A DNA stretch of 64,000 nt. It comes from Ephemerocybe angulata. Lineage: Eukaryota; Basidiomycota; Agaricomycetes; Agaricales; Psathyrellaceae. Positions 10,052 to 20,438 of the stretch are shown piece after piece; position 1 is the stretch's first letter, and each line of letters starts with the position of its first letter. The notes under the pieces were generated by a model. The model did no database searches, had not been told where the DNA came from, and saw only the letters and a program-made list of their open reading frames with translations. Where the stretch lies: assembly GCA_013368325.1 (NCBI GenBank), contig JAACJK010000120.1, forward strand, positions 248,001-312,000, given 5' to 3'. Both the position numbers and the translations under genes were made by a program.

Positions 10052-11254
10052 CTATCCAGCCTGGACAGTTACACGCCCGCCCTTCACCGCTCCCCCGACC
10101 TGTTCCCACCCAAGCTCCATAGCACGCTTGAACGTCCCCAAGATATCCCTCGCCCTCGAATGGTCAGAAGGTGTGCACTTCTTGACGAATATCTCCAGCC
10201 ACCGAAGCTGGGGTGATCGATCCGCAGCCGCAACGAGAAACCTTCGCAGCTCAGGGTAGTCCTCAACCTTCCTGGTCTTGAGCACCTTGAGAAGTGCCTG
10301 CAACATCTTCATAACATGCTGCCGATCGAGTACCACCTCGAGATTGCGTAGGGCGCTGCCTGAAGAGTCGAACGTTTCCAACCACGCCGAGGCGATCTGA
10401 ATGGGGGTGAAGGTGTCCTCGAAGTGCGTCGCGGTGTAGTCGAGGGTGAGCGACGTGAGAGCGGAGCTGTCCTTGAACGAGATGGGATTTCGGCGGATGT
10501 GGTGGTTAACGAGAAGGGGTTCCAAGACGAGTGTTCGGACGGACACTCCCAGCATCGTAATGGCCTTGCACACCGCTCCGTACCCGGCTATGCCGGTGCT
10601 GAGGTGGAGAGTGTGTATGGAAGAAGAGTTGTGGATGACCGGGGCGTCGGTATCCAACAACAAGATCTTCAACAAGGCTGGGTTCCATTCCGTGGAACGC
10701 GTTCGGTAGGATAGTTTTTGAAGGGACCATGGCACGGCAGCGTATTCGGGGGTAGGGACAAGGGACTGACTGTCAAATTCGACCCCGTTCTCGAACGAAA
10801 GAGCCTTTAGGTTCGGCACCGCGCTCCTGAGAAACCTTGCCAAGGCCAGAGGTGATGGGAATAGGAGGCGATTGAGGATGATTGACTGTAACGTTGGCCG
10901 GCTGCACATCACTTCGACTGTCCTGATGAAATCGACGGGCATTAAGTCGAACCGTTGAAGCACCCCACCTCCGAGTGTAAGCTCGCGAACATGATGCAAG
11001 GAAGCCATGATTTTGCATGTCTCGGAGTTGTAGATGAAGTCGACCTCGAACGATTTGACGTGCCGAGCGAGGTGCGGAGACGTTTCAAGCGCGGAATGCA
11101 GCATGATCGACCTGCGAGAGCTTAAAATGCGGACCTTTTCGAAGAGCCTCCCTTGCGCGAGATCTACATGAGCCTTTGATAGTAGAGAGACAGTCTGGAG
11201 TTCAGGAGCGGTGCAATGGAGAGCAATCAGCTCATCGATTTCGTAGAGGAGCAT
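10052..11254 (-). CDS. Fungal hypothetical protein of F-box/LRR-like type (400 aa)
   Basis: A long uninterrupted minus-strand frame reads from ATG 11254 (MLLYEIDELIALHC) to a stop at 10052. The frame is also open upstream of that ATG (CDKDQGFLVSAT) back to a TTTCAG acceptor-like site near 11,291-11,296. The true start may therefore lie in an exon now lost or displaced by the tandem array that begins at once beyond. The body has irregular leucine-rich strands (LTLGGGVLQRFDL, IHTLHLSTGIAG, LTSLTLDYTATHF, LRNLEVVLDRQHV) as in Agaricomycete F-box/LRR-like hypotheticals. No clear F-box (LPxEL) is seen in what remains. If functional it would be a substrate adaptor or scaffold; that is inference. 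Pieces of its 5' end recur at three unit junctions. Confidence 0.65.
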   Translation of the reverse strand: MLLYEIDELIALHCTAPELQTVSLLSKAHVDLAQGRLFEKVRILSSRRSIMLHSALETSPHLARHVKSFEVDFIYNSETCKIMASLHHVRELTLGGGVLQRFDLMPVDFIRTVEVMCSRPTLQSIILNRLLFPSPLALARFLRSAVPNLKALSFENGVEFDSQSLVPTPEYAAVPWSLQKLSYRTRSTEWNPALLKILLLDTDAPVIHNSSSIHTLHLSTGIAGYGAVCKAITMLGVSVRTLVLEPLLVNHHIRRNPISFKDSSALTSLTLDYTATHFEDTFTPIQIASAWLETFDSSGSALRNLEVVLDRQHVMKMLQALLKVLKTRKVEDYPELRRFLVAAADRSPQLRWLEIFVKKCTPSDHSRARDILGTFKRAMELGWEQVGGAVKGGRVTVQAG

Positions 11255-11405
11255 GGTGGCCGAAACGAGGAAACCTTGATCCTTATCACATCTGAAACGA
11301 ATGTGAATATATTAGCATAGGGTATCATCGCCTTCTACAACTACGACGAATTAGGTATCAAGTGTTCAAAAGTCCGAAAACACACCTCCGACAGCAACAA
11401 AAGAA

Positions 11406-13582
11406 TTAAAGGGCTCGCGGACCTGTCCACGCTTGGAACGAATCCCGTGCGCCGGCAGCCGCGTTATACCCAGGTTGGAGTTGCTGCGGGGGTTGGGGCG
11501 GGTAGGCAGGCTGTGGCCCCTGCTGCGGATACACCACCTCCTGGCGCGGCTGTGGATAAGCAGCCTCTTCGATCCCTTCATACGCACTCGAGTAGTAGCC
11601 AAGGTCCAGGTCTTCACCTTCAGAGAGGGGACGCTGCGATTCGACGCCAGGTTGCAGATGCTGTTGCGGGAAGGTCGGCTCGAGATTCGGAGACACCGCT
11701 GGACGCAGTCTCTGCCGCTCCTCGGGGTCGGAATTCCTCGCGGTCAACGGATACGCGGTTCCGGCGACCACATCGTTCCTGGGTTGATGGTGGGGATGTT
11801 GCTGATATTCGGCGATCCCAAAGGCCTGTGCGCGCAAAGCTGATACGTTGGTCCTGAGTGCGATATTGCATGGAGGGGGTCGCCTGGTAAGGGATGCTCG
11901 ACGACTTGCTTTCCACAACTGGCACGGACTCGGGGTGGGGCTTGCGCGTGAAGAAAAATCTGAACGAGTAGCCGATCTCGCGGAAGAAATCCACTGAGAG
12001 CAACAGGGTGAGATTCGAAGCGCGAATCGGTAACTGTGCATGTACTGTAGTCCCAGAGCGGTCTCCATGCAGGAGTACTCGCTTGGCTCCTGTACTCTTC
12101 GCAGTCAGCCCACCCAGCGAAGATGACGGCTCGACGCAGGGCGGAAGTGCATGAGCAAGGCCATGGGCGCCTATTGAGTGCCACCGCGGGTAAGCGAATG
12201 ATGCGGCCCAGACAGGAAGCGGGGAAGTACCCCCGGATAGACCGACCCGCTTGCGCTAAACTGCAAAGGGATGGTGAGTGGTGGGCTCACGGAAGAATAG
12301 ATACGACGCACCAGAAGACGGGAGACGGGGAACGCACACGAGTACGGCTCCAAACGAGCTTCGCCAGCGCTCGTTTCCAGTTCGTCCGACAGAGGCCGTG
12401 AGCGAGAAGTTGCACGGGCGAAACTGGCGACGAGAATCGGGTTAAAGGGATATGAGGACGAAAGGGAGGGAAGGCGTACCTTGGACGCGCGAAGTGGGTG
12501 CTTTCGAGGGTTTGCTGGCGCTCCAGAGGATGTGCCGGTGTAACGCAGGACGTGGTGGTGCTCGCTGGCGATCCCGGCGACGGAGGTGGCTGGAAGAGCG
12601 AATGAGCGAGATAGGAGAGAAAGAATTGGGCGACGGACGTACCTGGCCGACGATGTGTGCACGGACACGAGAATGGAGATGCGGTGAGCTGGGGGTTGAT
12701 TGGGGAGCGTCTGGGGCGATCCTGGACGTATCCGCGAAGCGAGCCTGACGAAAACGAGTGAGTAGGGAGCTGGATGGACTGAAACCGTCGTTGGAGACGC
12801 ACCTTTCGTCGGACTACCCCTCCACACGCGAAAGGCCCGCGGCAGCGTGTCTGTCCTTCTTCTTGAGATCCTAGAGGCTGTGAGAGGCGGGGGCGGCGAA
12901 GAATTCGATGTCTGGGGCATTCTAGCCTGGTCCGAGGCTCGGTTCGCTTTGGAGGAAGTTGCAAGCGAAAGAAAATGGCGTGAAGCGCGATCGCCGCGAG
13001 AGTATGGGCAGGGGTGGTTCAGCGAGGGTAGGAGATGGGTTATACGACCTCATAGACTAGTAGAAACGAGTCAGTACAGCTCTCAAGGTCGGGGAAGCGA
13101 GATAGAGAGACTTACCTATGTTGGAAGAACGAGGGTTTGTGACGTGCGAAGAATCGGCGGGATGGAACGAGATGGCAGCGTAGACTGGGCCCATACTCAT
13201 AGATCGAATGCCTTGGGAGTTCATTCAGCTCGGGAAAGGCATGATATACAAAGATTACAACTCACAATCGACGCTGTTGACCTGGACTTGTGTAATACCT
13301 GCGCAGGCCAAGCCAACGATGTCAGGCTTCTACAGCCCTCCTACACGAGCAGCTTTCGACGAGAATGCACCGACAATGCTGGAGAACGTAATGACGGATA
13401 TTATCGCAGCCTGCTAAGAGTTGAGAGACCCAGAAACATGAGTTGAGCATCGTGGACGTACCAACGGCGTACAACCTCCCGCATTGCCCATCCTATCCTG
13501 TGGGGTGACCAATGGATCCCGTTTGCGTCCAAAACTTGCTTTCGTCGATGGGGAGCGGGTTTTCACACGCTTCGTAGGTCAT
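11406..13582 (-). pseudogene. Degenerate DUF300 (Ost-alpha/TMEM184-like) gene, copy 1
   Basis: The 3' tail exon (11,406-11,99x) is open and very like the intact copy at 57,337, with extra residues around PQPRQEVVYPQQ. The 5' exon starts at 13582 but reads FWTQTGSIGHPTG and stops, because one base of the Trp-Asp codons is missing. In the middle, remnants such as SVAGIASEHHHVL can be placed against ASIAGIVCEHYHVL of the intact gene, but reading frames and helices are lost. The copy is probably not able to make the transporter-like protein. Confidence 0.8.
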
Positions 13583-13870
13583 ATCGACGGGCTGGGATCT
13601 GGCCAGCCAGAGCACAACGAGGAGAAGGTGGTGGGCAAGATGAGAAGGACGGTTGATCCCAGGCGGTGCCAGGCACACGGGTTGTTTGTTGCTGTATCCC
13701 CATTCGGGGGCTGGCATTGGCGCCGGGAGTTGGGGGGAAAGGAAGAAATGCGATTTGAATCGCGACGCGACGCTTTAGTGCACGCATGCGGCGGAGGACT
13801 CGAGCACCGCGGCCTTTGTTTGGCCGTCGCCGCGCTTCTTCGATCCTTTCCACCACCACCCAAGCGCTCT

Positions 13871-13952
13871 GATTGGCTCGTCAAAACTCCCCAGCCCGCC
13901 TCGAGACGCATCGCCGACCCTTTCGACGACGACCCAAGAGCTGTGATTGGCT
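13871..13952 (-). promoter_or_regulatory. Pair of CCAAT boxes upstream of the DUF300 copies (unit 1)
   Basis: Two GATTGGCT words (13,871-13,878 and 13,945-13,952; AGCCAATC on the minus strand) lie 290-370 bases upstream of the DUF300 start and are 74 bases apart. The pair recurs in units 2 (22,865 and 22,939), 3 (32,194 and 32,268), 4 (41,533 and 41,607) and 5 (50,881 and 50,955), always with the same spacing. CCAAT boxes bind the HAP/NF-Y complex. The intact copy in unit 6 lacks the pair because the array ends before it. Confidence 0.55.
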
Positions 13953-14049
13953 CCTGCGCAGAGGGCCTTCCTCACCAACGAGCCCTTTCTCCACGACTTC
14001 AACGCTGGACTTTGCCCTCGCCACAGTGCATCCCAGCCACAGATTGACG

Positions 14050-15693
14050 ATGGGCTCGACGACGGCCGTGGCGCGAGTTCTCCCTAGAAACGGATACACG
14101 GTGAGTCTGTGCCAGACGTATGTCGATTGAACTGCAACTCACAATCGGAATATTAGCCCTTAGGCAGGGAGACTGTCTAGTCGGGACCGCATCGCACACA
14201 CCACATGGGACGAGGTCGTGGGCAGGTCAGAAGCGATTGGCGTGGTTGGGGAGCACGGCACACTACCCCTTGAAAACACGGCAAACACATCCCCAGCGTA
14301 CATACGCGACCGAGGCGACTATTTCAGGCACGTAGGTCAGTATCTACTATGCCTGGATGCTATGCGCACTCACCGCGAGCCTAAAAGCGGCAACTACAGC
14401 ACACCAGCAACCTCCACGCACTTGCACACGGCGACGGCGACGGTGCACACGACAACGACGGCGCTCTAGGAGCTAACGGAGCACTGTCGGCACGACACAA
14501 CGATGGTAGACTCGCGTCGACTCAAAATCTCCGCGATGATGGCCCTGCGACAATACCCTGCTCAAAATCGTGAGTATAGTACGCCTGCGAATGATATTTG
14601 TGCTCACCTCTGGAGCAGGCATGACCGACGCACGCCTAGGGACGACGTTTCGGCGCGACGAAGGACGTCCTCTCAACGACGAGCTGCACACACCGACGAC
14701 GTACTCAACAAAGGCTGAGGGTACGCGGTCCATCCGTCCTCCTAGATGAATACAACAAGTCAGTCCTTGCGACAACAAGGCGTCAATGTAATGCTCACGT
14801 CGATTCCAATTCAAGTCCAAGTACACCGGCGCCGCGGGCAAGGAGAGAGTCTAATGAATGGTAAGCATGACATTCCCTTCGCTCGCAATAAATACTCACC
14901 TTTCGGGCCATAGCCTCAGCCATACGTCTCGAAAAGGACGCCCATACTGCGCACCGAGTCTGCCAGACGCCCGGACGAATCGTACAGAGGACTCCATCGA
15001 CCGAAGACGGTGCCGAATTCGACCTACAGATTCTCGAGCACGTCAGCCAACATTCCAATACAGACGGCTGACTTACCGACCTCGACCTCTTGTTTCAAAG
15101 ACGGCGGCCCCGGTGCACACCAGCAGCCCCTTGGCACGAATCTAACTGGGATAAGGATGTCAGTGGCCATGATCCTTTGAGAGGCGGCAGGACGCTTACC
15201 GAACTCTGGTCATCAACGAGGCCGAGCAACTGCTACAAAGTCGTGAGTATGATACCAAATCTCCAATAGGCGAATCGACTTACCCATGCATCGTTCGTTC
15301 GTGGCTAGATTCAGCTTGAAAGGGCTACAAAAAGGTAATGGTGAGTGCCAAAAGCCTTACACAGCCGGGAATCGTTACTTACCCGCACTGACAGTCGTCG
15401 CCCATGAATCCACGAGATTGGTAACGGTGTCGAAGTGTGGAGGTCGGGATGTTGGTGGGGGAAGACGTGTGGGTGGTCCGTGAACGGTCGTCGAAGGTGG
15501 TGGCGCTGTGCAGGAGATCAGTGTCGCGTTGCTGGCACCCAGCGGTAAAATATAAGACGTACCTTATATTTCCCCCTCCTTTCAACGACGCACCAGCTAT
15601 AGACACTTCTAGGTTGAGTCAGTAAGTCATAGTTTTCGTTTCAAATATGCTTACCTCGATTCCTCGCTATTCCTCGCAGTCTTTGGCGTCCAT
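14050..15693 (-). pseudogene. Gene B, unit 1 copy (intron-rich, broken)
   Basis: Minus-strand exon-intron pattern homologous to gene B of units 3-5. The start exon (ATG at 15693) reads MDAKDCEE and then meets TAG, so this copy is broken at once. Downstream exon remnants include RAKGLLVCTGAAVFE and FGTVFGRWSPLYD near 14,950-15,140, with good splice sites around them. Those show that the ancestral protein was longer than the 137 residues readable in units 3-5. No family recognised. Confidence 0.5.
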
Positions 15694-16238
15694 CGCCGAA
15701 GTCTAGGATACATGTTAGTCAGATGTATTCGTATAGCAGATGAATACACTCACGACTCACGAAAGTCTAGTGAATATCCGTGTGGTTAGCTCGAGCTCAG
15801 GGAGAACGCCAGAAGCGACTTACTTTGTGAGCGAGTAGAGAATCCTGAAAGAGAAATGTATTGTGAGCACGAGAATGAAAAGGACATGAGCGACATACGT
15901 GGGTGGGCGAGCCACGACGAGAAATGTGGGTGACGAGCTGGTGGGGTGAAGGAAAGGTGTAAGCGACGTGTCAAGCGAATATGGGGTGCGACGGGAGTAA
16001 TACCGTGAACGGTTTCATGATGATGGGGCGCCGACGCCGGAATAGCCAGACTCACCTCGAGTTCGTCGTCGACGACGGCGGTGGAGAGGAAACACAACGA
16101 CGACGATCAGAAGCAAATATTAAAGAGAGATAGAAAAGAGTCAAAGACTCAGAGGAGATGGAGCGGTGAAGTGGAAAGGGGAGAAATGAGCAAACCTCGT
16201 TGAAGAGGATGCAGAACAATCCAAATTGCGCACCTCCT

Positions 16239-16244
16239 CTTATA
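16239..16244 (-). promoter_or_regulatory. TATA box of gene B (unit 1)
   Basis: A TATAAG core within GGGTATAAGAGG on the minus strand is followed by a C/T-rich leader and a GTGAGT donor after GAACTCGAG. The same element is at 25084-25089, 34425-34430, 43764-43769 and 53118-53123. It is located about 550 bases before the first ATG of gene B, so the first two or three exons would be non-coding. Confidence 0.5.
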
Positions 16245-16916
16245 CCCAAACTCTCCCGCCTCCCTCCGTTCTCGGCCCTCCCAGGATCAAGTCCAAATAT
16301 ACTTACTGCCACCCTATCCGAATAGTTGCGTCGGGGTAACCAAGGCCAAGTGTGCGGAATGCGCTTTACGTGCGTATCGCGCTTCGCTGATTCGCTTTGC
16401 GCACAGAGTTGCCTCAGAAGCCGTGCTAGCGGTCATGCCGGCTGTCTGTGTACGTTTGATGCATCATGAGCTGGCGCGCCAAGCACGGGTCCCGCGCAGG
16501 GATGCGGTTGGAATGGCGTTATTGGAGTGAATGGGATGAGGAGGAGATGCGCACCGTGAATTGAGAAGATATGTCGCTGGTGGACTTGGGGGTCGGTGAG
16601 CTGGGTATTTACTACTCAGGGGTATGTATTACAAAGTATAATCTTGTTTAAAACATGAATGTTGCACTCGATCGCTTAGTATAGTGGTTTCGCTGAATGG
16701 GCGCTTATTTCCCTCCGGATACTCGTGCAAAGCGATCGATCAAATTTCTTTGGAATCGGAGCTTACCAGCCTCAGATATACCATTGACTTAATGTTTATA
16801 TGGCCCCTAAAGTCCCTTGGAGTGCCTTCAAAGTCCGTAAAACGCGCAATCGCTCATTTTACCCCTACAGCTCCAGACTCTGCATCTGCAAAGATTTCGA
16901 CTTGGCAACTTCGCTG

Positions 16917-16999
16917 GTGACAGCATCCGCTGTCACAGTACATTCCATCACCTATTAATAGTGTGAGAGAGTTATGCAACGCGAATTAAACGCGTTGCA
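16917..16999. other. Two perfect hairpins (unit 1)
   Basis: GTGACAGC and GCTGTCAC flank ATCC (16,917-16,936), and TGCAACGCG and CGCGTTGCA flank AATTAAA (16,975-16,999). Both stems are perfect and kept in all full units: 25763/25821, 35104/35162, 44443/44501 and 53797/53855. They lie in an AT-richer stretch of about 1.3 kb without coding signal. A role as RNA hairpin, terminator or protein site is possible but not shown. Confidence 0.6.
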
Positions 17000-17882
17000 A
17001 CTGTCCTTTTCGTGTGAGTGGAACCGGGAGGAGAAGGTCCGAACATTGAATCGAGATTGCTTTGTGAGTCGTGCAGACGCCTGGGGTCGACTCGAGTGTC
17101 CCTATCATTTGGTATAGAGGTCTAGTCTCGCTTTGAAAGTAGAATTAGTCTTGGTAATACCGTTGTTACAGCGTGCTCGCTCGTAGCGCAATCGGCGCTT
17201 ATGATTGAATGGAACTCGATCTGCACTAATGCAGATGTGCCCTTCGCGACCAAGTTCGCAACCGTGGTGCGTACGTACTCCAGTATAAATGATACATACA
17301 CTCTTGCGGCGTATCTTACGTCGCTATCTGTGGGCTAGCCCACTCGGAAACTCGGAGGTGTGTGGGCGTGTGGTCTTCATAGGTCGGATTCTGTCAATCT
17401 CGGTCCCTGACATCGAATTGTGTCGTCTATACCGTCTGTGTTGGTATCTTTACAGGTAAAACTATATGTATGTATACAGCAGTAATATACCAGCCTTATT
17501 CCAGCGTTGAATGCTTTATCTTTATGAATCCGCATGTAAGACCATAATTCCATTCCAAATGGCCAATACAACCCACTTGTGCTCGTTTCGGGGTTTCTGA
17601 GCATCTAGATTGACTATAATGGCCATATATTAACCATCTACGTATACACCATATGCTACGGCTACATCTAAGAATCCCAGCTGGCCCGGGTAACGCAGAG
17701 AAAGTGGAAGAATGAGCGTCGCCAAAATTAGGCGCCCGTAAGCGCCCAACTTCCGGCGTTGCTATGCGGCCCCATTTCCCCGATGCAGGTACTGGTACAT
17801 AGCTCCATACAACTAAAGACTACCATAAACGTGGGTAAGTGTATTTTACGCTACTAAGAGTGTCCAAAAGTCTGAGAAAGAG

Positions 17883-17905
17883 GGCGGGAACCGAAGGTTC
17901 CCGCC
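17883..17905. other. 10-bp perfect palindromic stem with GAA loop (unit 1)
   Basis: GGCGGGAACC and GGTTCCCGCC flank GAA. The element is unchanged in every full unit and lies just before the 3' side of region C. The motif TTCCCGCC/GGCGGGAA also matches the E2F/MBF-type cell-cycle site in both orientations. Confidence 0.65.
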
Positions 17906-18129
17906 AAGTGAAGTGATCCCGGTGCCGTCACACCATCGGACTCGACCAAGCCAAATCAACGGCTCCCTGACGTTATCTCGGTGTACGTAGGTCGTCTTGG
18001 GCTCTTGGTTGGCAATATAGACGGCATGGACGTGATACGTCGTCGCGCCTGTCCAGAATGCCATGCATTGGAGGGCCGAGTGACGTACGAGCGGCGTGGC
18101 CCGCTCGCGGGCTACGCTGCGTTGGGGTG

Positions 18130-19613
18130 TCGGCATTTCAAGATGTGCGCGCGCAGAAAGGTGTGAAGTTGGCCTGAAGTCAGTGGCGGGCCGTGAAGTG
18201 AAGGGAGAGTGGCGTACCGGACGGGGAATGGCAATATATGTATGGATCGGCGACCGGCGAGCTGGGTGTATTGATGAGCGAGGTCCGGAACTAGGGACAC
18301 TGCCGAAAACTCACCAGACCTGGGGTGTGGGTGCTGGGAGCGTCCGCGCACACATTCTGAGTGAATTGGGTGGTGAGAGTGGTGCGAGTGCCTGGGAGGC
18401 GGTACTTACCCATAGGGAATTGATGCGAGGGAGAGGTGCCGACAAACGTTAATCGGAACTGACAGTTCGTGTCAGTCGCCGTTCTCGACATTGTGGGTGC
18501 CAGCGAGCTCGACCGGTGGCTGTGGGATGGCGACGACGCAACGGATTTGAATCAGGCGAGCGACAGTGTGCCTGGGAGTGTGTCAAGGCGAGTGGGTGAA
18601 AATGGTTCAAGCGACGTACGTTGTTGACGGAAATTTGTCCGATGGGCTGTTCCTCGAGTACTGGGAGAGCATCCATAGGTCTGTCAGGGGATGTTAAGGA
18701 TGGTGGGATGACCATGGGCTAGCGACGTACGTCTTTGGGTTGTGCTGTCCCTCGAGTCTTGAGCGAGCGGAGTCCATGAACCGTTGGGCGCCGTTGGCTG
18801 GCGTGCCGGTGGTCGGGGTTCACGAAGTCGCAACAGAAATGATTCCGGCGAGCGCCAGCGAGCCTAAGGGGTGTTAGAATGACATCGCAAAGAGCTGGAT
18901 GTGTGTAAGGGCCACACCTGTCGCGACGTAGAAAAGGGCTTGGAGCCGTCCTGCGACATTATTGTTGTCGTCATCCGTGCTGCATTGGAGTTGCTGAAAT
19001 GAACGAGAATGCCTTTCTGGATGAGGGTGTGACTGACGTGCATGGAAAGGAACTTAACATTTTCTGTCGTGTGGATGTCAGTCTGGGGTGGTCGCGAGAA
19101 GCTGCACTGACGACGTACCTTGGGCTATTTTGCGATTCCGCAACAGAAATCCTTCCGCCGAGCTGAAGAAGAGGGTGAGCCGTGACCAGGAAACAGTTCT
19201 AAATGTATGCTAACCTTGGCTGCGTGCGTGGAACGTCGCCCGCTAAGAAGGTGAAATTGAGCAACCACGAAGGGTTCATGTATGGGGAACTCACGACAAC
19301 GAGCTCGTATGCGCAACGGTAGACAGTGTAAGCACCTCGCTGAATGTCGAAGACGCAATGGAATTGCGTCCGCCGAGCGACGTCGAGGTGAGAGTGAGAC
19401 GACGACGGGAGAGTGGGCATGTTGGGGTAGGGAAGAAAGATAGAATTTGGGTAGGCCGTCTACCCCCTTGGTGCCAGCGAGAGCGAATGACAAACCTGCG
19501 TGTGGTCGATCATCGGGAGACCCGTTGCGTAAATAATTGTACATGTCCGGAGGTAGATACTGACTACAAGTGCCGCGGAGGGCGTTCGATGAGGTACTGC
19601 GTTCTCCACCCAA
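18130..19613 (-). pseudogene. Region C, unit 1: intron-rich minus-strand gene remnant with repeated exon motif
   Basis: A minus-strand frame around 19,376-19,613 reads CSQYLPPDMYNYLRNG and GLPKFYLSSLPQHAH. Further left, exon-like pieces between good splice sites include PMDALPVLEEQPIG and LTFVGTSPSHQFPMG. A motif of about 40 bases (CTCGCYGGAATCATTTCTGTTGCG type on the minus strand) occurs four times, near 18,531, 18,821, 19,129 and 19,351, each next to a CTYAG acceptor and mostly before a GTACGT donor. This suggests exon duplication. I cannot build one continuous open reading and recognise no family. Confidence 0.4.
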
Positions 19614-20029
19614 AGGACAGACAATCTCAGCGACTCACAGAACGCGTCGATAGCATAGAGGTAGAGGTCGGTAGCGATATTTTGAGGGGAGGGAACAAAG
19701 CTCACCGCTGGCATGACGCGAAGCGCATGGGGCGCAACTCGGGAGCGGGTGACAGCTATTACGGCGAACGGAGGGTCAGTGCCGGTCTCTGGTGATTCCT
19801 CCCCCAGCCTTCAAAGCGTTATTTCACCTAGTAGAAAGAATATGAGGTCTCCGGTGTGAGGAGGTAGGCATAAGAGGACAGACACACCAGAAGGGAGGGG
19901 ACACTACCAGAGGGAAAGGAGGACGGCGAGAGATAATGGTGTTTCACGGTGACAGGCGCGATTAGCGTTAGACTGTTCTTGGCCCCGCCCGAGCTTGGCG
20001 AGCCACGTTACCGTCACGTCACGCAAAGG

Positions 20030-20036
20030 TATATAA
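20030..20036 (+). promoter_or_regulatory. Plus-strand TATA promoter with upstream CACGTCACG (unit 1)
   Basis: A consensus TATATAA is preceded by a TCACGTCACG word (CRE/ATF-like), 10-20 bases upstream. Some 40-50 bases downstream are ATG 20077 and then ATG 20113, which open only short Ser/Pro or Arg/Pro peptides (MSSSSLAPTPSSSS). Further down, a frame free of stops (SLHGLGVHGVAMAALC, about 20,182-20,337) is kept in every unit. The element is divergent from region C. Confidence 0.6.
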
Positions 20037-20438
20037 GCTGGGGGATTTACAACCAACGTTCCAGCACCCGTTCGTTATGTTGCCCCGTCGCCGCCGTTGT
20101 CCCCCCTTCGCTATGTCTTCATCGTCGCTTGCCCCCACCCCTTCATCGTCGTCGTAGCGTACGCCCTGTAGTAGTCAGTAGATAGCCTCCACGGTCTCGG
20201 CGTGCATGGGGTCGCTATGGCGGCCCTCTGCGCGTCGAGGCCGATAATGGAGGATGCCGTGGGAATAGACACCTATGAAAAACCTACGAAAGTTCGTTTT
20301 CTGAGCAGCGAGGCCGCTTATCACATTCAACGAACGTGAATATATTAGCATAGGGTATCATCGCCTTCTACAACTACGACGAATTAGGTATCAAGTGTTC
20401 AAAAGTCCGAAAACACACCTCCGACAGCAACAAAATAA

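Larger units (their letters stand above)
11303..20335. repeat. Tandem unit 1 (9,033 bp, diverged)
   Basis: This is the oldest-looking unit. It differs from unit 2 by many substitutions and small indels and carries the ~245-bp deletion upstream of the DUF300 start that only units 1 and 2 share. Its junction with unit 2 keeps only about ten bases (CTTATCACAT) of the F-box-like fragment seen in later junctions. Confidence 0.9.

Noticed and set aside
12171..12964. Minus-strand frames of 225-249 codons in unit 1
   Set aside because: They are Ser/Pro/Arg-rich readings that cross the DUF300 intron positions in wrong frames. Comparison with unit 6 shows the true exons.
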